A stretch of DNA of 64,000 bases, taken from NCBI GenBank assembly GCA_021234155.1, contig JAJEKV010000242.1, positions 310,001 through 374,000 of the forward strand, written 5' to 3'. A program made the position numbers and the translations under genes. Numbering within the stretch: position 1 is the first letter of the stretch; every line of letters starts with the position of its first letter. The stretch comes from Isoetes taiwanensis. Its lineage: Eukaryota > Streptophyta > Lycopodiopsida > Isoetales > Isoetaceae. A model generated the notes under the pieces. That model saw only the letters and a list, made by a program, of their open reading frames with translations. It made no database searches and was not told where the DNA came from. This document shows positions 56,414 through 64,000 of this stretch, piece by piece.

Positions 56414-56760
56414 AAATCACCCTCCTATAAACTCAATGCAGGCTATAGGCCATGGCATGATGCATGGAACCGCCAATCGTTTAATACAAGCAAAGGCAAC
56501 CCGGTGATTTGATCCTTTCTCCTTCCATTTTTCCTCTAAACTTGTTATGGCCATACCCACTTTATCCTCTCCTAACCTTTCATCATTGACAGCCTGGATA
56601 GGATCAGCTAGTATGATAGTTCCTTTACCTACTAGCTCCTTATTGCATTGGTGCTTCAGTTTCACCTTCTTATTCTTCCAATCCAACCCATTGTAGAGGA
56701 TAATTTGCTTTAGTAGTCAAAACCTCAACACCCTTTGGGTGGTCCACAAGATTGACCTAC
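56414..56760 (-). pseudogene. Unrecognised transposon-associated fragment
   Basis: On the minus strand: VDHPKGVEVLTTKANY, then after a frame change KHQCNKELVGKGTIILADPI, NDERLGEDKVGMAITSLEEK and AVPCIMPWPIACIEF. The pattern is a short beta-rich module with LG and W-P motifs, of the type carried at the ends of plant DNA-transposon proteins. It may belong to the neighbouring DUF7869 element or to another one. Confidence 0.35.
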
Positions 56761-56959
56761 AAGAACAATGTTTATAATGGGGTAACAATGTGATAAGAAC
56801 ATGTGGTAACAATGTTGAAACATGTTGGGGGGATAGGTATTACATTTTTACCCTTTTTAGGATCCACACGCTTCACCTATATAAAGTGAAATGTCTTAAT
56901 ATTAGTTCGAAAAAAGGACAAAGTAATTTTGAGAACCGATTAAAGGACCATTAAATGGA

Positions 56960-57235
56960 AAAATATATGTTGTAAGTGCAGCCAAAAATAGGTTGTAAGT
57001 ATAGCTTAGGTGTAGGTAATTATTGCAAAATTAATGGTAACATAGGGTGTATGCTAGTAGTACTAATGAGGTAAGTATAGGTCGTAAATCTAGATAGGCC
57101 AAAGTTGGTTGTAAGTATAGCTGAGGTCTAGGTAATTATACAAAATTAATGAAAACATAGGTTTTAAGTATAGCCGACATGTGGGTAATTCTATAGAGAA
57201 TTAATGATAACCTAGGGCGTAATTAATTCAATAGA
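56960..57235. repeat. Imperfect tandem repeats of a ~130 bp unit
   Basis: The order ggttgtaagtatagc - aggt(g/c)taggtaatta - caaaattaatgRtaacatagg recurs two to three times with drift. Non-coding, AT-rich. Confidence 0.75.
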
Positions 57236-57379
57236 AGTAATGATAGCTAATTCGTATATAGGATATAAATCTTGTATGATGTGATGGAATCATAATTACA
57301 ACCGCGCCTATAAGAAACCTTGCATGCAACTATAAGAAACCGCGCCTATAAGAAACCCTCCATTCTTTCAACCGCCAAT

Positions 57380-57440
57380 CCTTTCTTCCTTCTAGCGCCA
57401 TCCTTCCTTCCTTCTCTCCTTCCTTCCTTCCATTCTACCA
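57380..57440. repeat. (TTCC)n tract
   Basis: cttccttcc-rich simple sequence, part of a pyrimidine-rich leader-like stretch. The nearby ORFs at 57320-57520 are low-complexity. Confidence 0.85.
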
Positions 57441-58057
57441 TGGTGAGCCATGCTGCCCGGCCTCATCCCGCTCCGAGAGGCGAAGAGGCCTCCGAGAGGC
57501 GAAGAGGCAGATCAGAAAACTGATCAAAAAATCAATTCCCCCCTCCCGCAGATGCCGCTGTGGCTGCCTTCCGCACCACAGTCCGGATAATTGCGAGGAG
57601 TTATTTCGCAGGGGCAAGCGGGGAAAAGATTATCCGAGCACCGACCACCAAAGGCTTTCGAGTCCCCCATACTCCCCTTGATTCGGATGATGAGGAGATG
57701 GAGAACTAGATTGAAAAAGAAGAAGAAATGGAGGAAGCGGATGAAGAATGAAGGGAAGAATTAGATTAAGAAAAAAAAGTGATTATGGGGACCCTCTCCT
57801 CCTCGGCGTCAAGATGCCGCCCAAGACATCCCCGGACTTTAAGATGGCGATGAAAGCTCGAGAGGAAGAAGAGGAGGAGGAAGAAGAGGAGGAGGTAGAG
57901 GGCTGATTTTTTTTTGTTTTTGTTATTTAGTTTTGGTTCGTAAGAGCGAGCCGGCATCTCCAAAAAAGGCCTCAAATGAGGATTATGAATGGAGCTAGGC
58001 ATCTCCTTAAACCGCCTAGAACTTCGTAATTTTGTAACACGTAGTCGGGCAACTCTA
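57440..58057. other. Flank of the CACTA element, no gene recognised
   Basis: It contains a short frame ending in an acidic/basic low-complexity stretch (gaggaagaag repeats at 57860-57900). No gene could be supported. Confidence 0.35.
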
Positions 58058-58067
58058 ATACACTACA

Positions 58068-58510
58068 AAGGATCGTCGACGTCCAACGACGCCGCGCCGC
58101 CGATGAACAGCCGGAACGTCGTCGTTGATCAACGACATCGTCGTTCAACGACGACATTAACGCCAATTCGGCGACGTCGTTCAACGCGGCCATCGTATCG
58201 GCGACACGGCCCCCGCCTGGGGCATGGGTGCTTCCGCGCAAGCTGGCAGTTTTCGCCGATGTCAAACACGCCGCCTAAACGCCGCTCAACGACGTTTCTG
58301 AGATCAACCGCCGCTGGCCGCGTCATGCGTGGAAATGGGCAGTTGATGCCGGGAACCTGCGTGTCAAGACGCGGCATGCGCCGCCGATTGAACGACGTTG
58401 TAATTGGCGCCGACGTGTCACGTCGCCAGGCGTGGCATGGTTGGTGCCAAGGCGGCTGCTGGCGTGTCAAGACACGTTACCGGAACGCCGTCGTTTAACG
58501 ACGCCGTCAC
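58068..58510. repeat. Left subterminal repeat array of the CACTA element
   Basis: GC-rich, with many copies of cgacgtcg, cgtcgttnaacgacg, and the pair gcgtcaagac / gtcttgac-like motifs in both orientations. Such subterminal motifs bind the TNP1/TnpA-type protein in well-studied CACTA elements. That role here is inferred. Confidence 0.85.
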
Positions 58511-58543
58511 CGATGAGGAATTTTTTTTTTTTGCCAAATAAAA

Positions 58544-58566
58544 CCCTAACCCTAACCCTAACCCTA
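58544..58566. repeat. Short telomere-like tract (CCCTAA)n
   Basis: Nearly four units of ccctaa in a row, lying within the transposon just past its left array. The motif is the 6 bp TTAGGG type, not the common plant 7 bp TTTAGGG. Confidence 0.9.
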
Positions 58567-59104
58567 CATCCACGTTATAAGTGGATCCATCAAAGAGTCT
58601 TTGTTATTCTTATTTTTTGAGTGTTCTTCCCTATCTTGCTATAATGGTCCCGGCAGCTTGAAGACCACCTTCGGCGACATATGTTCCTTCTAGCAAGAAT
58701 CCTCCTCCTCCAAGGGAAGACAACCCAAAGAACCCCCCGCTTCTCCCGGCCGAGAACCCTCCCTTCACCATCGTGGCAAAGATGAGTGAAAAAGGAGCTT
58801 CGATTGCACTAACATCCGGGCGTTCCATGCGGGGAACGATCGGTAGAATGGCTCACCGAGCCAAACAAAGAGAAAACGACATTAATGGTGTGCGGATAAT
58901 GATGCAAATGGTTGCATCAAACCGCCACGCCCCGAGGATGGACATAAGTAATGTATAAGTTTTTTTTTATGAATGGAAACAATAAGTTTTTTTTATCTAT
59001 TTGTGTTGTCGTTGTATAAGCTTTATTTTATGAATGGGAACAATCAAGATTTTTATTTATTTGTGTTATTTGTATTGTATGTTGTTTCGTTATGTTAAAC
59101 AATC

Positions 59105-59290
59105 ACGGTTGGTCGTTTAACGACGTTATGATCATTTGACGCCGTTAAACGACGCCATGATCATCCGGCGTGGCATATGAGGGGGCATCGACGCCGCGAA
59201 GTCGATGTGGCATGCCTAGGTGTCGTCGACGTCACCTTGGCGTCGTTAAACGACGTCATTGCGACGCCGATAAACGACGTCACATATGGC
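59105..59290. repeat. Internal CGACG-rich repeat tract of the CACTA element
   Basis: Same family as the end arrays (gtttaacgacgttatgatca, gttaaacgacgccatgatca, cgttaaacgacgtc). It is separated from the left array by 600 bp of ordinary sequence, so the subterminal zone may have been split by a later insertion or expansion. Confidence 0.8.
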
Positions 59291-60807
59291 GGGAACCCGC
59301 CGGGTTATTTACTTGTTATTTTCACTCGCTTGTTTCGATTTTTTGCCCGTGGGTCTTCATAAGGTAAGATCTACGCTTTAATCTTTGTGTTAGAGTTAAA
59401 CACCTCCAAATGCTAATAGATTAGAAGATTGAATCTTGAAAGTATGTTAAAAACTTGAGGGATGCATGATCAAGGTAATCGGCTCGGTTCCATCCCGAAT
59501 GGAGAAGACTAAATGTATCGGGTTTATGCACCTCGTAACGTAAGTTTCAATCTTCATAGATTACAAAAGATTTGAAAGGTTATGTGAATATAAGGTAATC
59601 TGGTCGACTCCATTTCAAATGGAGAGGACTAGATGTATCCGGGTTCAAAGCACCCTTCAATCAAATGCTTTCTAAATATCATAAACGTTGTATGAATCAA
59701 TCTTAAGAATAAACATTTGATAAAATCATGAAAAAACATGGATATTTATAATTATTATATTATTACATGGTTTTTTATTAATATTTTTATTGTTTACTAG
59801 AAAAACAACATGGACGAACGCCGAAGGAATTTGAACGTAAAGTGAGACGTAAAGCTTTTGAGAAAGTTACATGGCGATTTGCGCAAGAATGTTACCCCAA
59901 CAATTGCCACAAATAGTCCAATTAGACCCAAATGGACCTAGTCTTCCTAGAGGTCGGGTGGTGTGCATGAAATGAATGCCACCGATGTATGTACCATAAA
60001 CATGTTTGAATGATTAGTTAACTTTATATCTTGATGTTACTTTTTTTTTTGCAGGTTGTACTTGACGATCCGGTTATATTGCAATTGTTCGATGTGCAAA
60101 GGACAAATAAAAACGGATGAGAAAGACCGCCCCTAACCATGTTGAGAAATATGGTGAATGCCCGACAAATCCAAAGGTTTCTGGACGACATGTGGGGTAT
60201 TCCAACGAGGTATAATACACGAATCTTATGAACGATAATCAACTACTCTCATGTACTTGAATCGATGTCTTAACTTAGTTTGCTTGTATTTTGTTAGGAA
60301 GAAATTGAGAATGAAGTGAGCTCGGCAATTATATAGATTTTGGGGTTATGTTGTCATTGGAAGTAGATGATGTTGATACTATGAATGCGTTCATAGAAAA
60401 CCCTACAAAAAGAAAGCCATCAACTTCCTCAAAGAGTATCCCATTACATTGATAGAACTCGTCGTGCAATGGCCGTTGCCAAGATTGAGGGAATGACAAT
60501 GTTCATCAAAATTGGAATGTACTAGATCATGTCAAGAAAATAATCTTCCACCTTCACTAGTCCATTTGGTCCACCCTTTACGAGGATAAAGATCAGAAGA
60601 AATTCAATGCATGGCCTAGAGGCAAGCCAATTATTTATGGGGAGCAATTTACATATTGGGGTAGGCAAGACATGATTAAAAATAGTCGGGTCCCTGTCCG
60701 GGCACAGGATTATATATTATGACTAGTGTGAAAGTCAAAGATGGTAATGACCGTTCCTTTAATGCCATATGTAGGTCCCGAATATAACTTCGGACACTTG
60801 GCATAAA

Positions 60808-61083
60808 TTGAGTAAGCATCGCTGGCGCATGCTCATCTATGGCCTAAATTCAAATGCACTAACAATATCCAAGCCCGGTGACTACACGCAAGCTTCACAT
60901 ATATTGATGGTCGCCCTCGGTTGCATGGAAACCTTGTCGCTTTTATTAATAGCTCTATCGAGAACTCAAGCTACCAATTGTGAATTTGTCGAGGCAAACA
61001 AAGACCAAGAAGATTTTTTAGCCGTAAAATTGACTCCGGAGATATATCATGGTTTATGCTATAAAAACTTTGTGTATTGGTGA
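60808..61083 (+). CDS. Unrecognised 91-codon ORF inside the CACTA element
   Basis: Open from ATG 60808 to TGA 61081 (LIYGLNSNALTISKPGDY, LGCMETLSLLLIALSRTQ, EDFLAVKLTPEIYHGLCYKN). It is GC- and codon-wise ordinary and has one hydrophobic stretch. It does not match the TNP2 parts I can recall. It could be a captured host fragment, part of a TNP1-like gene, or chance. Confidence 0.25.
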   Translation: MSKHRWRMLIYGLNSNALTISKPGDYTQASHILMVALGCMETLSLLLIALSRTQATNCEFVEANKDQEDFLAVKLTPEIYHGLCYKNFVYW

Positions 61084-61359
61084 TGAATTGTTCATTGAAT
61101 ATGAATACAGAGACCAATACCGGAGGTCCTTTGATGATGTACTCAAATTACTCATATAATTTTTGTCGGAATGCACCATTTTTTTCTTCTTCTTGAATTC
61201 TTCTTCTTCTTCTCTTGGAATGAGATTGCACATATTGAAGATAAATGTGTATTATATCTTCAATATATGCTTTGATTATGACATAAAAATTTTATATTTC
61301 GTTCGTTATTAAATGCTTAAAATTTAACAAACACGGGCTCTCAATGTATGTATCAATCA

Positions 61360-62205
61360 CGATATATTTCGCTTAAACTCGACGCATGTGGCAGGCAAGT
61401 GGATATAAGACCACATCCAAGCCGCATCAAATTGGCGACATCAAAAGTCATTGCGGATAGCGTAATTAGAATACATTGAGCAAGATGGTACAAACATGGG
61501 CACAACGATAATGAAGAGTACAATGATGAAGATGAACAGAATACGATGATGAAGATGATGACAATGCCCCTATGGATCGACTTCATGGAAGTTGAAGAAC
61601 CCATAGCCGACATGTTAGATGCATTTGGCCCAATCTTCGACAATCCACCTAGATGACGATATAAATACTCCTAACGATGGTCATGAAGATCACGCGTTTT
61701 ATTGGAGGAGGCGATAAAGCATTATATCCGTGTGCAAGCATATCTAGATTGGCGACATCTTTATTGATATTAAACCTTCAAGCCAAATTCAAATGGAGCA
61801 ATGCCGTTGTTACGGCTTTGTTAGAGTAAGTACAATTGCAATCACTTGACTTATTGAATTTGTAGTTGAATGTATACGTAAAGGTCCTGCTTTTATATGT
61901 GTTATTGCAAGAGAAAATACTCCCACAAAGGGAACACTATGCCCAAAAGTCGCGACCGAAATAAAAATATATTGGCGCCATCGGGTTTAGGCTACCATAA
62001 GATTCACGCTTTGTCCAAATGATTGCATGGTATATTATCCGGATGACATCTACAAGAACACGTAAACATGCCCTAAATGTGGTGCCTCTAGGTACAATGC
62101 AGATGCCAAGGGAAAGACCGTCCCGATGAAGGTGGTTCGCTACTTTCCATTGATCCCTCGCGATAAGGCTATTGTTTTCGATGTGAATCTCTAGCTTCGC
62201 CATGG
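61360..62205 (+). pseudogene. TNP2-family transposase remnant
   Basis: In shifting frames: WYKHGHNDNEEYNDED (about 61480), a low-complexity acidic stretch, IADMLDAFGPIFDNPP, then LYPCASISRLATSLLILNLQ AKFKWSNAVV to a GTAAGT donor at 61826. After a probable intron come GNTMPKSRDRNKNIL, SGLGYHKIHAL, then CPNDCMVYYPDDIYKN, TCPKCGASRYNADAKGK and VVRYFPLIPRDK. This is the N-terminal part of the Transposase_21/TNP2 family with its CxxxC...CPxCG zinc motif. The DDE catalytic core downstream is absent: the sequence goes almost directly into the right subterminal array. Stops and shifts throughout. Confidence 0.88.
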
Positions 62206-62329
62206 GTTGGTGTCTGCCGCTAATGCTTTCGAGTGACAATGTATTCGCGGTGGTTAGTGACCGCAAGCAATGGAAGCATATTGATGAAACATGGCCGAAT
62301 TTGGAAGAGAGCCTTTGAAAAATGATTAG

Positions 62330-62760
62330 GGTTGGCCGCCATTCCCCGATCAACCACGCATCAGACGGTGGCGATACCACGCCCGGCAACGCCGTTGAGC
62401 GACGTTCACCTGCGCCACAATTCGTCGGGCTTACGCTACCGCAACGCCATTTGGACCGGACATGATGGCGATGTACTTTTCGTCGTTGAGCGACATTGCC
62501 AGTCATTGTTTCCGCCGGGCCGGGCGTTGGCAGCTGGCAACAAGAGCGGCGGCATCGGCGTGGCGAAAAATGATAACGACGTTGAACGGCGCCATGTCGC
62601 CGCTTAAAGACGCCGCAGTTGCGACGCGTATAGCGACGCATAAACGTCGTATATCGACGCTCCAACGTCGAAATAGACGTCGTTTATCGACGTTGCGACG
62701 TCGATCATCGACGTGCAAACGACGTCTGGACGTCGTAATAGACGTCGTAACAGGGCTTTG
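62330..62760. repeat. Right subterminal repeat array of the CACTA element
   Basis: Dense cgacg/cgtcg motifs in both orientations. The last 150 bp are almost entirely tandem variants of cgtcgtatatcgacgt and gacgtcg. It mirrors the left array. Confidence 0.88.
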
Positions 62761-63009
62761 GTTTTGTAGTGATAAAAGGCCTTATGTAAAATTTTTCAAT
62801 GGCAATACAAGGATTTACTGACTGTAATATGTTTCTTTAGTTTCTACTCTAACTTGAAAGCAGAATTGTAATTTCTGCAGAAGCTGTTTTGAATTCTGGC
62901 AACTCAAATAAAAGGCCCTATGTAAAAATTTTCTATGGCAATACAATGTTTCTTTAGTGTCAACTCTAACTTGAAAGCATAACTGTAATTTCTTTGAATT
63001 CTGGCTCTT

Positions 63010-64000
63010 TCATTCTAACTCATATATGCTGACGATGTCAACCTCATGGCCTATACTCCAGAGGACATGCAACGTCACCTGGATGCTCTTGACACTTTTT
63101 GTCAATTCACTGGCATGCGAGTTAACTTGGCCAAAACTAGGGTGCTGCTAGTTGCATCATCCCGTCAGCCAAGGCTTCCCACATTCACTTACCAAGGGCA
63201 AGAGGTAGAGGTGGCTCCGACCTACAAGTACTTGGGGATTGAGTTCTCAACTACCACCCATTGGGATCTGCTATCGGGCTGGTCACCGGGTTGGAAAGCA
63301 CTATATGCCATGCGTAACAATGACCACAAGGCAGTTGTATGCACAGGGTCACTGATCCACATTTGTTTCGGGCCTTGGTTGAGCCGGCCCTTTTGTATGG
63401 GGGGCGGTTTGGGGTCCGGTGATATCCCTCAACACTGAATGACCGAAAGCGGTCGCGAAGGCCTTCTTGGCACGGGCCCCGGGGTGAAGTCCACAGTTCC
63501 GCATCCAGATCCTACTCCGTGAGAGGAGGGCTTTCTACCCTTCAAGCGGCCGCATTGGAACGCCATATCGTTTACTTCCAAAAGGTGGTCGCTATGGGCT
63601 GATACACGCTTGTCTCCGCTTTGCTTTTGGCCACGGCGATGGGTCCCCATGAAATCATTTGAAAGACAACAAGTTGGTTCTCATGGGGTGTGCAGCAAAC
63701 GATGTGTCCAGATCAAGACAAAGAAAGATCGCGAGGCACTTAAACTATACCTTGATGCTACTTTCCTTCGAAGAAGCCGTGGGATAAAAGAGGCTCGACA
63801 CATGTTAAGTCGGGCACACCATCAACAGAGAAGTCAATCCTAGGCTCACAAGAGGCCCACACCAAGACTTGTACACCCGGCTACCCATGAAGAAACGCAG
63901 CTTATAGCTTCCATTCGCGACGGGGCACATCGCTCCGCATTGAAACATGGCGTTGGGCTCGTGAAGCACGGAGCAAAGGCTTTGCCAGTGTTGCCACCCG
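63010..64000 (+). mobile_element. LINE fragment (RT C-terminal half), runs off the window
   Basis: It begins at the RT catalytic box YADDVNLMAYTPEDM (63027 onward). It continues with FCQFTGMRVNLAKTRVLL, FTYQGQEVEVAPTYKYLGIE and GWKALYAMRN. After frame breaks it reads ALVEPALLYGG, LSTLQAAALERHIVY and, near the end, LRIETWRWAREARSKGF. The order equals the LINEs at 53.3-51.8 kb and 23.6 kb, so all three are one family. It is 5'-truncated and has several frame breaks. The 3' end lies beyond 64000. Confidence 0.88.

Larger units (their letters stand above)
58061..62771 (+). mobile_element. CACTA (EnSpm) DNA transposon, 4.7 kb, coding-defective
   Basis: Left end CACTACAAAGGATCG at 58061; right end ...GGTTTTGTAGTG at 62771. 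The terminal inverted repeat is CACTACAAA. A 3 bp target duplication, ata, lies at 58058-58060 and 62772-62774, as expected for CACTA elements. Both ends carry dense subterminal repeats built on CGACGTCG/CGTTNAACG. Inside are scattered remnants of a TNP2-type transposase on the + strand. The element can be delimited to the base but cannot make an intact transposase. Confidence 0.95.

Noticed and set aside
57972-58498. Overlapping Arg/Val/Asp-rich ORFs up to 169 codons
   Set aside because: They translate the CGACGTCG subterminal array of the CACTA element; the high GC creates open frames on both strands.
61937-62665. 242-codon minus-strand ORF
   Set aside because: Antisense to the TNP2 remnant and right subterminal array; arginine-rich start is repeat-derived.

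Overview
This is nuclear DNA from a land plant with a repeat-dense genome. The evidence is spliceosomal introns with plant-type branch points, LTR elements primed by initiator-Met tRNA, a CACTA/TNP2 transposon, a plant carboxylesterase relic and a plastid-type cystathionine beta-lyase. The clade cannot be fixed from the window. The abundance of DUF7869-type and other unusual transposase-like genes leans to a seedless plant such as a fern or lycophyte, but this is a weak guess.

Only three intact, recognisable cellular genes were found, all on the + strand: BLOS2 (13.6-15.8 kb, 2 exons), cystathionine beta-lyase (25.7-29.6 kb, 14 exons joined here with consistent phases) and RFT1 (30.8-32.4 kb, one uninterrupted 514-codon frame). 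A possible two-exon gene at 17.8-18.75 kb, an ORF at 19.8-20.3 kb and a terminal exon near 5.9 kb are unrecognised.

Region by region. 0-8 kb: a 1.1 kb tandem repeat, a decayed Ty3/gypsy pol (-), short tandem repeats, a cluster of CTCGACTCGCGAGTCGAG palindromes, and an LTR plus gag stub (-). 8-12 kb: Helitron remnants (+) beside a carboxylesterase pseudogene (-). 12-21 kb: hairpin-forming repeats, BLOS2, unrecognised genes and a hairpin repeat cluster. 21-25 kb: a LINE scrap and a 499 bp TRIM element with a CAATT target duplication. 25-33 kb: the CBL/RFT1 gene island, closed by a 178 bp LTR with its primer site. 33.5-39 kb: two convergent gene relics, one of them transposase-like. Each has an intron filled with GTGGTG-type repeats on its own sense strand; this is the best candidate for an undescribed mobile system. 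40-41 kb: a foldback element with about 293 bp arms. 42.9-53.4 kb: a Ty3/gypsy gag-protease interrupted twice by LINEs, each insertion bounded by a target duplication, with the host frame continuous across both. 53.6-56.7 kb: a DUF7869 transposon-type gene (-). 58.06-62.77 kb: a complete but coding-defective CACTA element with an ATA target duplication and CGACGTCG-rich subterminal arrays. 63.0-64 kb: another LINE fragment running off the window.

The cellular genes have no evident joint pathway: BLOS2 acts in endosomal trafficking, CBL in plastid methionine synthesis and RFT1 in ER N-glycosylation. The rest is layered transposon history.
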